A DNA stretch of 64,000 nt from Papio anubis (GCF_008728515.1 NC_044986.1:63353159-63417158), one strand, 5' to 3'; numbered from the stretch's first letter, positions 36,636 through 49,387 are shown. Program-made: numbers and translations. Notes: generated from the letters alone by a model not told the origin.

Positions 36636-36695
36636 ACTCATTTCCTTTCTCTCTCTTTCTCTCTCTCTCTCTTTCTCTTTCTCTCTCTCTTATCT
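36636..36695 (+). repeat. (CT)n polypyrimidine tract
   Basis: CTCTCTTTCTCT repeats, pyrimidine on plus and purine on the CTNNA3 strand. Confidence 0.93.
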
Positions 36696-36714
36696 CCCCT
36701 TTGTTTCTTTCTTT

Positions 36715-37010
36715 TTTGAAAAAAATTTGAGGAATGTCTCACTCTATCACCCAGGCTGGAGTGCAGTTGTGCAATCATGGCTCACTGCAGCCTTGACCTG
36801 CCTAGTTCAGGTGACCTTCCCAACTCAGCCTCCAGAGTAACTGGAATCACAGGTGTGTGCCACCCCACTCAGCTAGTTTTTTGTACTTTTTGTAAAGATG
36901 GGGTTTCACCATGTTGCTCAGGCTGGTCTCAAACTCCTTAGTTCAGGCAGTGCACCTGCCTTGACCTCCCAAGGTACTGGAATTACAGGTGTGAGCCACT
37001 GTGCCCAGCC
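36715..37010 (-). mobile_element. AluJ-like, minus strand
   Basis: GAGGAATGTCTCACTCTATC to GTGAGCCACTGTGCCCAGCC, diverged but complete. Confidence 0.9.
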
Positions 37011-37084
37011 TTCCCCTTTATTTTCAAGGCTATCTTCTCCTCATCGCAAATCCCAAGTACTCTTCAATTATTCCTTCCTTACAT

Positions 37085-37195
37085 TTTGAGTCTCTTAAAG
37101 AGCCTACTGTGTGCCAGGTACTGTGCTAGGAATTGGTAATAGAATGGTGAGGATCCCTGCCCTCCTCACAGGGCTCACATCTCAGAACTGACAAC
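37085..37195. repeat. L2-like scrap
   Basis: GCCTACTGTGTGCCAGGTAC and ATCCCTGCCCTCCTCACAGG follow an old L2-type phrase. Weak. Confidence 0.4.
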
Positions 37196-37340
37196 TATTA
37201 ACCAAAAAAAATCACAAAAATACATAACCACAATGTGGATGTGTTGTATAAATAAAAAGAGTAGTTAGTTAAGTACAGATTGACCAGGCGTAAGTCTGGA
37301 CAATTAAATGCAGAATCAAAATGATTAAAGGCAAAGCAGG

Positions 37341-37541
37341 GCTAGGCACAGTGACTCACGCCTGTAATCCCAGCACTTTGGGGGCAGAGGTGGGCCAATT
37401 GCTCGAGCCCAGGAGTTCAACATCAGCCTGGGCAACACAGTGAAACCTGTCTCTACAAAAAATATAAAAATTAGCTGGGCAAGGTGGCACATCCCTGTAT
37501 TCCCAGCTTCTCAGGAGGCCGAGGTAGGAGGATCATTTGAG
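37341..37541 (+). mobile_element. Alu, 3'-truncated, plus strand
   Basis: Begins GCTAGGCACAGTGACTCACG and breaks off after GAGGATCATTTGAGCCTGG. The second arm is missing. Confidence 0.85.
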
Positions 37542-37614
37542 CCTGGCAAACCAGTCATTCGTAGAATTCTCAGGGAGGGATTTAGATCCACAGAACTTGG
37601 AATTGAAAGTTATA

Positions 37615-38710
37615 GGTAATCTTGTTGGCAAAGATATAGAGAAAAGGGGAATCCTTATACACTGCTGGTAGAAATATAAACTGATACAGCTATCATGAAA
37701 AACAGCTGGAGGTTCCTTTAAAAATTGAAAATAGAACTAATCAGCAATCCCACTACTGTGTATATATCCAAAGGAAATGAAATCAGTATGTCAAAGAGAT
37801 ATCTGTACTCTCATGTTCACTGCAGCATTATTCACAATAGCCAACATATGGAATCACCCTAAGTGTCTACCAATGGCCAAATGGATAAAGAAAATGTAGT
37901 ATATATGCAACGGAATACTATTCAACCTTTACAAAGAAAAAAATCTGCAGGGTGCCATGAGTCACGCCTATAATTGCAGCACTTTGGGAGGCTGAGGTGG
38001 GTGGCTGGTTTGAGTCCAGGAGTTCGAGACCAGCCTGGGCAACATGGCAAAACCTCATCTCTACAAAATATACAAAAATTAGCCAGGCATGGTGGCGCAT
38101 GCCTGTAGTTCCAGCTACTAGGGAGGCTGAGGTGGGATAATTGTTTGAGCCCAAGAAGTCGAGGTTGCGGTGAGCTGTGAGCATGCCGCTACACGCTAGC
38201 CTGGGTTACAGAGCGAGACCCTGTCAAAAAAAAAAACAAAAAACAAAAAAACAGAAAATTCTGTCATTTACATCAACATGGATAAGCCTAGAAGACATTA
38301 TGTTATGTGAAATAAGCCATGCACAGAAATACAAATACCACGTGATCTCACCTATATGTAAAATCTAAAAGAACCTAACTCAGACACAGAGTGGAGTGGT
38401 GGTTACCAGGGGTTGGGGGCAGGTACAGGATTCAGGAGATGCTGGTCAAAAGATTCAAAATTTTACTTTGATGGGAGGAATAAATTCAGGAAATCTATTG
38501 CATAACTTGGTAACTATAGTTAATAATAATGTACTATATACTTGAAAATTGCTAAGAGTAGATATTAAGTGTTCTCACCACAAAAAAAAAGTATGTGAGG
38601 TAGTGCATATATTAGTTTGATGTAGCCACTGAATAATGTATACGTATTTCAAAACATCACGTTATATGCCACAAATATATATAATTTTTATTCACTAATT
38701 TTAAAATATT
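37615..38710 (+). mobile_element. L1M 3' end, plus strand, split by an Alu
   Basis: Late ORF2 phrases (CACTGCTGGTAGAAATATAAAC, ATTCACAATAGCCAACATATG) and the 3' UTR GGTTACCAGGGGTTGGGGG. Interrupted at about 37945-38242. Ends in AT-rich sequence near 38710. Confidence 0.8.
37945..38242 (+). mobile_element. AluJ/S, plus strand, inside L1M
   Basis: GGTGCCATGAGTCACGCCTA through AGAGCGAGACCCTGTC and an A/C tail. The L1 continues after it. Confidence 0.88.
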
Positions 38711-39597
38711 TAAATGAACTGCTAAAAAACAGTTTGGATGTGATCTTATCCAGATTTTATGTTATTAAGTCTACCTGAACAGGCATCAGCATTATAATTA
38801 TAGAACTAGAAGCAGAAAGACTGAAACTTGAAAACAAGCCAAATTGAAGAGAGGTACTTTACATCTGAGTAGACAAAAAAACTGCGTCAAAGGTAGAGAA
38901 GGGAGAATATATATTTCATCCATCTGTAGGAGTTTTGAAAAATCTGACACTATGAAAGAATGATTAAAATTAAATTAAATTGGCACACATCAATATTTTA
39001 AAATACAAAAGATGTATACTACCCACAGAATGGAAGTATGAGAACCAATTCAAATAGTGATGTAGGGAATGTCTTATATTAAATCAGTTAATGGAGAAGA
39101 TGTAGTTTAAATAAGCATTGCTTATCATTTTTGGTTTTGGTTGTAGCCTAAAGACTATCTTTCAGAAAAGAACTTATAAGGATTATTTTAATCAATATGA
39201 CTTATAGTGAAAGAAAACTCTATCGCCTCTAGAAACAGAAATAATTGCTACATTTTGAGAAGATTGAGATCATAGCTCTATATGTATTTGAGAGAACAAT
39301 GTGGGATGAATCTATATATAATAGCTTGAAAAATTACCAGAATACATGATAAAATAAAAAACAAAATGGCAGGATGATATATATAATGATATCATACATA
39401 TTTTTAAAATGAGCACACAACACTTTGTATTTTCTCTGAGTGCATATGTATATGTATATGAGAGCCTAGGAAAAGGACTAAAGGAAACATACCAATACCA
39501 TAGCAATTATTATTTTGGGGGAAGGATGAGACAAGAACCCAAACTGGGGTAGTAAGGTTTTAATTTTTTAATAACTAGGCTTCATTTCATATTACTT
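38711..39597. other. Unique AT-rich intronic sequence
   Basis: No repeat or coding signal recognised. Confidence 0.5.
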
Positions 39598-39613
39598 ATA
39601 AAAATACAAAGTA

Positions 39614-40549
39614 GCTCTTTCCCATCTTGCAAGATGGCGGGTGAAAAAGTTGAGAAGCCAGATACTAAAGAGAAGAAACCCGAAGCCAAGAAGGCTGATG
39701 CTGGTGGCAAGGTGAAAAAGGGTAACCTCAAGGCTAAGAAGCCCAAGAAGGGGAAGCCCCATTGCAGCCGCAACCCTGTCCTTGTCAGAGGAATTGGCAG
39801 GTATTCCCAATCTGCCATGTATTCCAGAAAGGCTATGTACAAGAGGAAGTACTCAGCCGCTAAATCCAAGGTTGAAAAGAAAAAGAAGGAGAAGGTTCTT
39901 GTAACTCTTACAAAACCAGTTGGTGGTGACAAGAACGGCGGTACCCGGGTGGTTAAACTTCGCAAAATGCCTAGATACTATCCTACTGAAGATGTGTCTC
40001 GAAAGCTGTTGAGCCACGGCAAAAAACCCTTCAGTCAGCACATGAGAAAACTGCGAGCCAGCATTACCCCCGGGACCATTCTGATCATCCTCACTGGACG
40101 CCACAGGGGCAAGAGGGTGGTCTTCCTGAAGCAGCTGGCTAGTGGCTTGTTACTTGTGACTGGACCTCTGGTCCTCAATCGAGTTCCTCTACGAAGAACA
40201 CACCAGAAATTTGTCATTGCCACCTCAACCAAAATCGATATCAGCAATGTCAAAATCCCAAAACATCTTACTGATGCTTACTTCAAGAAGAAGCAGCTAC
40301 GGAAGCCCAGACACCAGGAAGGTGAGATCTTCGACACAGAAAAAGAGAAATACGAGATTACAGAGCAGCGCAAGATTGATCAGAAAGCTGTGGACTCACA
40401 AATTCTACCAAAAATCAAAGCTGTTCCTCAGCTCCAGGGCTACCTGCGATCTGTGTTTGCCCTGACGAATAGAATTTATCCTCACAAATTGGTGTTCTAA
40501 ATGTCTTAAGAACCTCATTAAATAGCTAACTACAAAAATAAATAAATAA
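39614..40549 (+). mobile_element. RPL6 mRNA retrocopy insertion with exact 16-bp target duplication
   Basis: A full-length, intron-free copy. It starts at GCTCTTTCCCATCTTGCAAG, the oligopyrimidine-type 5' end of a ribosomal protein mRNA, and ends with the short 3' UTR and an A-rich tail from 40534. ATAAAAATACAAAGTA flanks it at 39598-39613 and 40550-40565. Made by L1 machinery, in antisense orientation to CTNNA3. Confidence 0.95.
39634..40500 (+). pseudogene. RPL6P: Ribosomal protein L6 (eL6) processed retrocopy, uninterrupted 288-codon frame
   Basis: eL6 is a 60S ribosomal subunit protein that binds 28S rRNA. The frame runs 288 codons from ATG (39634) to TAA (40498-40500), the same length as I recall for human RPL6. 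The Lys/Ala-rich N-terminal tail (about residues 1-95) and the conserved core with PRYYPTEDV, GTILIILTGRHRGKRVVFLK, TGPLVLNRVPLRRTHQKF and the C-terminal YPHKLVF are all present. About nine or ten residues differ from remembered parental RPL6, for example Ser for Pro in EDVSRK, Met for Val in QHMRK, and Arg for Gly in TNRIYPHK. No introns, an A-rich tail and a target duplication show it is a retrocopy. It has only the short copied 5' UTR and no evident promoter, so translation is unproven. The retrocopy number was not assigned. Confidence 0.93.
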
Positions 40550-40565
40550 ATAAAAATACAAAGTA

Positions 40566-40814
40566 ATTAAAAATTCAAATTCTTAAATTTTAAAAATATA
40601 ATTATGGATCAAACATTTACTATTCTTTTAGATTCAAGTATTAATCAACTAATTATTCTGGAATCAAATAGACAAAATGCTTTCTTTGTTTACCAGAATG
40701 AATATAATATTGTTTTATAAATTAATCAGTTGCAAGAATTTCAATCTTTTTATGTTGGGTTTACACTATTTAAACTATTACAAATATGTTTGGCTAACAT
40801 ATATCTGTTAAAAA
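40566..40814. other. AT-rich intronic sequence between the RPL6 retrocopy and L1
   Basis: No feature recognised. Confidence 0.5.
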
Positions 40815-41233
40815 ATAAAGACATCAAGAGAGTGAAAAAGCAAGCCACAGACTGGGAGAAAATATTTGTAAAAGGCATATCTGATAAAGGATATTATCCA
40901 AAACATATGAAGGATTGTTAAAACTCAACTATAAATAAATAGCCTGATTTTTAAAAATAGACCAATGACCTGAACAGATAATTCACTTAAAAATATATAC
41001 AGATAGAAAATAAGCATATGAAAATAAGCATAAGTCATAAGGGAGATGCAAAGTAAAACAGTAATGAGATACCACTACACATCTATTAGAATGGCCAAAT
41101 TCCAGAACACTGACTACACCAAATGCTGGCAAGAATGTGGAGTAATACAAACTCTCATTCATTGCTGAGGGGAATGCAAAGTGATAAAACCACTTTGAAA
41201 GACACTTTGGCAGTTTCTTACAAAATCAGACAT
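40815..41233 (+). mobile_element. Host L1 (L1MC-like), left piece, plus strand
   Basis: Late ORF2 text from AGACATCAAGAGAGTG to CACTTTGGCAGTTTCTTAC. Its continuation is at 44180, after about 2.9 kb of inserted L1 sequence. Confidence 0.7.
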
Positions 41234-41235
41234 AT

Positions 41236-43365
41236 TCTCCCACTCTCACCATTTCTACTTAATATATTCCTGGAAGTCCTAGCCAGAGCAATTAAGCAAG
41301 AAAAAGAAATAAAACACATACAAATTAGGGAAAGAAAGAAGTAAAATTTTCTCTGTTTGCAGATTATATAATATTATGCATAGAAAACTCAAAGACTCAA
41401 CCAAAAACCTATTAGAACTAATAAACAAATTCAATAAAGTTGCAGGACACAAACCCAAATTATAAAAATCAGTTGCATTTCTATATGCTAACAAAAAACT
41501 ATCTGGAAAAAAAAATGTAACGTATATGAGCATCAAAAACATAAACCACTTAGAAACAAATTTAACCACAGATTTGAAAGATCTGTGATTACATTAAAAA
41601 TTACAAGGCATTGATGAAAAAAACTGAAGACACAAACAAATGAAAAAGTACCCTGATGTTCATGGATCAAAATAATTAGTACTGTTAAATGTCTATATTA
41701 CCCAAAGTGATCTACAGAGTCAAAACAATCTGTGTCAAAATTCTAACAGTATTCTTCAAAGAAATAGAAAAAACAATTCTAACATTCATACAAAACCACA
41801 AAAGACCACAAATAGCCAAACAATCTTAAGAACAAAACTGGAGGGATCACACTTCCTGATTTCAAAGTATATTACAAAGCTATAGCAATCAAAACAGTAT
41901 AGTGCTAGTATAAAAACATACATAAACACCATTGGAATAGAATTAAGAGTCCAGGAATAAACACACACATATACAGTCAACTAATATTCGATAAAAGCAC
42001 AATGGGGAAAAAATAGTCTCTTCAATAAATGGTGCTGGGAAAACTGAATATTTATATACAAAAATAAAATAAAATTGGACCCTTATCTACATCACTCACA
42101 AAAATTAATTTGAAATGGATAAAAGACATAACTGTAAGACCTGAAACTGTAAAACTCCTAGAAGAAAACAGTGGGTAAAAGATTCTTGACATTGGTCTCG
42201 ACAATGTCTTTTTAGATGACACCAAAAGTACAAGGAACAAAAGCAAAAAGATTTAAGTGGGACTACATCAAACTAAAAATCTTCTGCAAAGCAAACAACC
42301 AACAAAATGAAAAGGCAACACACAGAAAGAATGGGAGAAAATATTTGCAGACCACGTATTCAATACGGGGTTAATATCCAAAATATAGTAGGAACTCACA
42401 CCACTCAATAACAATATAATAATAATAATAATAATCCAATTAAAAGTAAGTAAAGGCCCTGAATAAACATTTCTGAAAAGAAAACATACAAAAGGCCAAT
42501 AGTGCATCAAAAGATCTTCAATAGCACTGATCATCAAGGGAAATATAACTCAAAACCACAATGAGATATTACCTCAGACCTGTTAGGACGGATATTATTA
42601 AAAACACAAGAGATAATATGTATTTGAGAGGATGTGGAGAAAAGGGAACTTTTGCACACTGTTGGTGGGAATGTAAATTGATACAGTCATTATGAAAAAA
42701 AGTGGGGAGATTCCTCAAAAATTAAATATACAACTACCATAAGATCTAGCAATTCCACTTCTGAATTTATATCTGAAGGAACTAAGTAACTCAAAGAGAC
42801 ATCTGCACTCCCACATTCATTCCATCATTATCACAATAGCCAAAACATGGCAACTACCTAAGTGTCTGTAAATGAATGAATGAATAAAGAAATGGTCATA
42901 TATATGTATATATACAACTGCTTACAATAGAATAGTATTCAGCATTAAGAAATGAAGGAAATCTTGCCATTTGTGGATGAACCTGGAGGGCATTTTGCTA
43001 AGTGAAATCAGCCAGACACAGAAAGACAAATACAATATGATATCACTCATATGTAAAATCAGTTTTGATTTGACATAAATCATAAAAACAGAGTGAAGCA
43101 GCAGTTGGCAAGGATGAGAGGGTGTGGGAAATGGGGAGATGTTGACGAATGGGGACAAACTTTCAGTTATAAGATAAACAAGCTCTGGGGATCCAATGTA
43201 CAACATAGATGGTAATGGATATGTTAATTAATATGATTGGAGTAATAATTACACAATGCACATGTATATAAAATCATCACATTGTATACCTTTAATATAT
43301 ACATTCTTTATTTGTCAATTGAATATTTAAAATTGTTTTAATTCAAATTTTAAAAACGAAACAAT
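41236..43365 (+). mobile_element. Nested L1M, 5'-truncated, plus strand
   Basis: Begins at the RT region (GTCCTAGCCAGAGCAATTAAGC in pieces, the LARAIKQEKEI block) and runs to an A/T-rich 3' end near 43365. Contains (AAT)n at about 42409-42437. Inserted in the host L1. Confidence 0.78.
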
Positions 43366-43371
43366 TATTTT

Positions 43372-44175
43372 AAAAACTTTTAAGTTGGGGTACCTGTGCA
43401 AGTTTGTTATACAGGTAAACTTGTGTCATGAGGGTTTGTTATACAGATTATTTTGTCACCAGGTGTTAAGCCTAGTACCCATTCATTATTTTCCTGAACC
43501 TCTCCCTCCTCCCACCCTCTGCTCCCTATTAGGCAGCAGTGTCTGTTGTTTCCCTTTATGTGTTCTCATTATTTAGCTCCCGCTTACAAATGAGAGAATG
43601 CAGTATTTGGTTTTCTGTTACTGCTTCAGTTTGCTCAGGAGAATGGCCTCCAGCTCATCCATGTTCCTGCAAAGGACATAATCTCACTCTTTCTACAACT
43701 GCATAGTATTCCATGATATATGTGTATGAGATTTTCTTTATCCAGTCTATCATTGGTGGGCATTTAGTTTGATTCCATGTCTTTGCTCTTATAAATAGTG
43801 CTGCAATGAACATATGTGTGCATGTGTCTTTATGATAGAATGATTTATATTCCTTTGGGTCAAATAGAATTTCTGTTTTTAGGTATTGAGGAATTGACAC
43901 ACTACTTTCCACAATGGTTGAACTAATTTAGGCTCCCACTAGCAATGTATAAGTGTTCCTTTTGCTCCACAACCTCGCCAACATCTGTTATTTTTTTACT
44001 TTAGATAATAGCCATTCTGACTGGTGCGAGATGATATCTCATTGTAGTTTTGATCTGCATTTCTCCAAGATCAATGATGCTGAGCTTTTTTAAAACTATG
44101 TTTGTTGGCTACATGTAGGCCTTCTTTTGAAATGTGTCTGTTCATGTCCTTTGCCCACTTTTTAACGGGGTTGTT
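43372..44175 (-). mobile_element. Nested L1 3' end, minus strand
   Basis: Reverse-complement L1 3' UTR and ORF2 end (GGTACCTGTGCAAGTTTG, then ATTCCATGTCTTTGCTC), 5'-truncated at GTTGTTTGAAAAAC near 44175. It meets the preceding plus-strand L1 tail to tail. Confidence 0.78.
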
Positions 44176-44179
44176 TGAA

Positions 44180-44935
44180 AAACAAACTGAACATACTTTA
44201 CAATATAACCCAGCAATTGCTCTTCTTGGTATTTGCCCAAATGAGTCAAAAACATGTCCACACAAAAACCTTCACATGGATGTTTATAGCAGCTTATTCA
44301 TAACTGCCAAAACTTGGAAGCAACCAAGAGGTCCTTTAGTAGGTAAATGGATAAACTGTGGTACATCCAGACAATGGAATATTATTCAGCACTAAAAATA
44401 AATGAGATACCAAGCCACAAAAAGACATAGAGGAAACTTAAATGCATATTACTACATGAAAGAATCTCATATGAAAATGGTGCATCCTATGTAATTCCAA
44501 CTATAGTATATGACATTCTAAAAAGAGAAAAACTATGGAGACAGTAAGAAGTCAGTGGTTGCCAGCAGTTAGCAAGGAGGGATGGAGAAACAGGCAGAGA
44601 ACAGAGAATTTTTAAAGCAGTAAAAATACTCTACATGATAATAATGGTGGATGAATTTCATTATACATTTTTCCAAGCCCACAGAATCTACAACACTAAG
44701 AGTGAACTCTAATATAAACTAGAGATTGTGGGTGATAACGTGTCAGTTTAGGTTCATCAATTGTAACAAATGCACCACATTTGGGGGATATTGATAATGG
44801 AGAGGCCATCCATGTGTAGGAGCAGAGGATCAGAACACAATGGGGGAAATCTCTGTACATTTCTCTCAATTTTGTTGTTAATCTAAAACTGCTCTAAAAA
44901 AAAGTCTTAAAAATAAGAAAAAACTTAGTATTACA
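44180..44935 (+). mobile_element. Host L1 (L1MC-like), right piece and 3' end
   Basis: Resumes at AACTGAACATACTTTAC-like text and continues through CAATGGAATATTATTCAGC to an A-rich end at about 44935. TACAAAATCAGACAT at the left break and AACAAACTGAACAT at the right break look like a decayed target duplication. Confidence 0.68.
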
Positions 44936-47900
44936 GAAAAGTCATCTAGCCTTTCTTTAATACTAAAGGGCTGGAAGCCTTTTATTTAATACTAATATTC
45001 CCTATAAGGAATCTGTACTCCATGTAAGGTTGCTGATTTTATATCTTAGGATGAGAAGAATCAAAATGTGTCTGGAATATCTGGTGGCCAGAAACCAAAA
45101 TCACTTAAAATTAGCAGGGATGACAGCAAAAGAACAAAGGAGTCCAGTCCATTTAAAGGAGCTCATACTATTTAGTTCCTGATAAATTGAGTATTATTTG
45201 GACATGTTGAGTCTGGGGAGCCATTATTTCATAATGCTACTCAAAAGGTAAATTATAAAAACGTTTTTACTAATGGGATAAATATGGATACTTATCTTTA
45301 AAAAAAAAGAAAAAGAAAATAAAGACATATGACCTAAAAGTATCAGGGCTTTCTTTTTCAGTGGAGCTCTGGAGTCAGAAAAACTGAACATGAATTTTGG
45401 CCCCCTACTCACATTGGGAAAGTGCTTTCAACTGCTGAAGCCTTTATTCCATCCCTGGTAGAATGAGGAAAATAAAACCTATGCCTACCATATAGGACTT
45501 TAGTTAATGTAGCTTTATAACATGTTTTAATATCTGGGATGGGAGGGCGGAATAGGGTCCACCTCAGTGGTTTCCTTGCTAATGTTATTTTCTGTATTTA
45601 AACGCACTACCATCTATACCTGATGAATAAAGCCATAGACCCATATGAAGGAAGCAGCTTTTCCTAAACAGAACACTCCAATAGACCATACAGACATGTA
45701 TCATTCCACCAATATTTATTAATCATCCAATATATTTCAGATTCTGAACAAGGCTGTGACCATGCCTTACCAGGACATGTAGAACTTACACACAATCTTA
45801 AACAAGCTGAAGCACAAAATCAATATTTTGGTTGGAAAAAAGTTTTCTGTATTTTAATAACATGATGGAATAAATGCTATTCATCATTCACATACTCTAT
45901 ATTCTCTGATGGGATTGACCTGATTTACACTGAAAATACTCAAAATCTTACACTTATTCTCCAAAGTGAAATTGCCTATCAAACGAGATGCAGCTATGAT
46001 TATAATCAAGTACCGACATTCTTCACAAAAACACATGCTATGCTTCACGTTGACAGCAGCAGAAATAATAAGCACACAGCATAAGTAATGTTTCTCAAGC
46101 AACTATATTATCAATCTTCAGAATGAGTGATAAAAGTGGAATGAAATTTTTCCTTATGATTACCAACAGAAAATGCTATTCAGAGAGATCACAGACTCCC
46201 TTTTGTGTAGTATATTTCTTGTTTTAATGCATTTCCACTTAATCTAAAGAATAGAAGCTTTAGATATAAAAAAAGTCTCTTTAAAAAGGCAAAATGTGAA
46301 AAATAAACTAAATTAGCAAGATGATCAACACAAATTATTTATAGTACTTTGGCAAATTAGTGTAATCTACACATACAAATTTAAATACATACTTAGCTAT
46401 AGTAAGTCACAGGGTACCTAACTTGCATTTTGTTGTGTATCAATTAGCACAACAGAAAAAAAGCAAATATTTTAGATATTCAATATACTTATCAATTAAA
46501 TATAATACATACAGACTCCTTTAAAAATCTTCTAAGTAATGAACATACACCGTTTAAATAGCCCTAATACTGTAATGATGGTTAAACCAGAACAGTGATA
46601 AAAATTTCACTCATCTGCTTTCATTCATTTCACCTAAGGTAGTAACCTCTTCTCCTAGGCATATTTCTGTCAGTTAAGCAAACCAGTCTATGCACAGCAC
46701 CACACATCGTGAATTCTTTCAGTTTTATCTTTTTATATCAATAATATGATAAATCTTGAAGGATTCTCCTATTTTCACAACTGCCGTATTAAAGGATAGT
46801 AACATAAGCACCTCCAGGAATCTGTTGATTTTGTTGTGATACTGAATATTATATTGAATTAATCTTACCATAATATTGTAGACTGAGGCAATATATATTA
46901 ATGAAGGAGCCTTTGTGATTGATTATCTGTTTGGAAATATGTGTTTACATGTTTGTGTTTTACAAGGTCTATATTTAAAATGTGTAAAAAATCCTAAAAA
47001 TATAGACGCAACAGTGATTAACTTATTCTGTCTACGTTGAACTTAGAGAAAATACAGATGATTTTTATACACAATGAGATTGTTATTAAAAATAAAGTAT
47101 ATGCCCCAATATTTTTAGGTATATTAAATCTTAATTTCTCAGTAATGGCACGTGTGTCCCACCTTCTATGTCCATGAGGTTTATAATTCCGAGACTAAAT
47201 GACTACAAATCTGCAAAATTTAAACAAATGTTTGAATAGTTCCTGTCATTTCTGAGGTTTATGTCAATTGTTATTCCTGTGGAGTTCTCCCAGAAAACAA
47301 TTCATCAACAAAGAAGAAAAGGTACACAGGGGGCAAACGGAAAAAAATAAGTAATCCCAATTGTGCTCTATTTCTGTTTGATTCTGCCTTTCACTTCTGT
47401 CTATAATTATGTCCTTTGGGAGAAATAGCAGGTTAAGCACAAGCCCTGGATTCATGGGTGAATTGTGCACCACCGTAGAGCATTAAAACAAGTAGCCGAT
47501 GTGGCGCAGTCATAGCTTGCAACTGTAAAACTCTCAAAGTCATGTCTGCTATAGAATTCCTTAACAATGATGAGTGTGAAAATGACTGCTGGGTGGTGAC
47601 AACTTCTCAATAACAGCATCCTTAAGATATTCTTGATGTGGTCCCCGATGTCTTCCCCATATTCTCTAGAGCACTGCTGTTTAAGGATTGTGGGCATTCT
47701 GAATATTTTGAAGTTACAACCAACTAAAGATGTTCTTGGCATGAAAAGAGTTAAAAATCTCCTCTTTTCCTACAGTTTAATATCCAGTTAAATAGAAATT
47801 AACTCAAATGTTTCTAAGTCATTTTCCAGTTAACTAGGGCTTAAGAAAAAAATTGCTCTAGTCATTGTGTTTAATTTTACTTTAGGACGTATGAACCTAT

Positions 47901-48039
47901 AAGTGCCACAAAATCATCATTTTGGAGTCTACATAAAGCTATATTGTCTTGGTAAGAAATTGCGAAGAAACTGTATTGACTCTAAAGTACACTCTGGAGT
48001 ACGGTCCAAAAGAGTATTCTATGTTGATGAAAATTTTCT
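44936..48039. other. Largely unique intronic sequence, one MIR-like stretch
   Basis: 45355-45530 resembles a plus-strand MIR (GCTCTGGAGTCAGAAAAAC, then GTAGAATGAGGAAAATAAAAC). No exon or young repeat elsewhere. Confidence 0.5.
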
Positions 48040-48200
48040 GTATCTACAATGGTCAACGTAGTAGCTACTGAACATCTGAAATTTGGATAGTACAAGTAAG
48101 AAACTGAATTTTTAGTTTATTTAAATATGACTAATTTAATTTTAAATTGAAAAGCCACATGTGAGTAGTGGCTACCACATTGAACAGCACAACTCTTAAA
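48040..48200. mobile_element. Old DNA-transposon-like remnant, relative of 14706-15030
   Basis: GTAGCTACTGAACATCTGAAATTTGG, read in pieces, and GCCACATGTGAGTAGTGGC followed by ATTGAACAGCAC look like the other strand of the repeat at 14706-15030. Confidence 0.4.
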
Positions 48201-48997
48201 GTTGATTTTCATTTTATTTTCCATATGAGATTATGCCAGGATATGTTGTGATATCCTTTAGGTACCTAGACGGTTGATGGTTGATTGATTGTGATTTAAA
48301 ACACTATTTCCCTAAACAAGTGGGTATCTTTGGAGAAAGCACTGGTGGAGGAAAAAAGTTTAAGCTGTTGCCAGTCACTAAGGCCTTACTTTATCAGGTC
48401 CTTTTCCCTAATGACTAGTTGAGAATGAGTTAGACTAAACAAGAGGCAGCTCCAGAGAATATAAGTCACAATGTGGAAGGACAGGAAGCAAGTCTTGTGT
48501 GGCTAGGATTTAGAGATACGGAGCATCAGTGGGAAGACAGGGAACAGATACTCTGAGAAAAAAGAACTCTGAGAAGGAAAATGGAAAGGGCGATCAAAAG
48601 CAACATTCATCTATTTCACAGTTTAATTCATTCTGCTCCATTTTATATCCTTCTCTCATTAATGAAGGATGTTGCTGGTGCTGTTCTTATAGAATGTCGA
48701 TGCAAGACTGAAAATGTCAGTCCCTGGCTTAATATCCTTTCCAAATTGAGAACACCTGTAGAAAAATCAACTGTTCATGCACTTTACACTGTTCAGATCT
48801 TTTTGCTTTGCTAGTTATATAATGACATACTCAAAAGTTGGTCAGAAAAATGTTAAACCAAGATCATTCCTTCTGCTATGCTTTGATATTTATAGTCTTT
48901 AAAATTTTTACCAAAGAGCCTTATTTTTTCCCTTGGTGCTTTATCAATATGATTTACATTTTTCATTCTATGAAGGAACAAGAACATGTGCAATATA
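48201..48997. other. Unique intronic sequence
   Basis: No feature recognised. Confidence 0.5.
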
Positions 48998-49208
48998 GGA
49001 AGGAGGGGAAGATGGAGGAGGAGAAAGGAAGGAGAGAAAGAGGAGGGAGACGTAAAAAAAATAAGGTAAAGGGGGAAGAGAAAGAGGAAAGGGGATGGAA
49101 GGAGTGTGGAGAAAAGGACTGACAGGACAGAAGAGGAGGAATGGAGAAAAGAGATCGGAAAAGAGAAGAAGTGACAAAAAAAAAAAGAAAGTAAAAGAGA
49201 AGAAATAG
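48998..49208 (+). repeat. Purine-rich (GA) tract, about 210 bp
   Basis: Mostly G and A on plus with few pyrimidines (AGGAAGGAGGGGAAGATGGA and similar), so a long pyrimidine tract on the CTNNA3 strand. The long frames here are composition artefacts. Confidence 0.9.
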
Positions 49209-49387
49209 TTTGCTAAAGGGTCTTGTGTCATTCATATTGGCAGTACTAAAACCAATATGCTTCTGTGTTTCATGATTCAAAAGAACATTTAAGTGATAAA
49301 GGGATAACTGTGGAGGTACCTTACAATTTAGCCAAATAAAAATCCAGCTTTCATCACTATAGAAAATTGTAAATGACTACAAGTTTT

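Noticed and set aside
39582..39965. Minus-strand frames over the RPL6 retrocopy
   Set aside because: Shadows of the open plus-strand RPL6 frame, with no independent evidence.
47452..47742. Minus-strand 96-codon frame in unique sequence
   Set aside because: No recognised motif, no splice context or conservation signal visible, and its length is within chance for this window.
48963..49280. Ser/Phe/Pro-rich minus frames
   Set aside because: Composition artefact of the purine tract read on the other strand.
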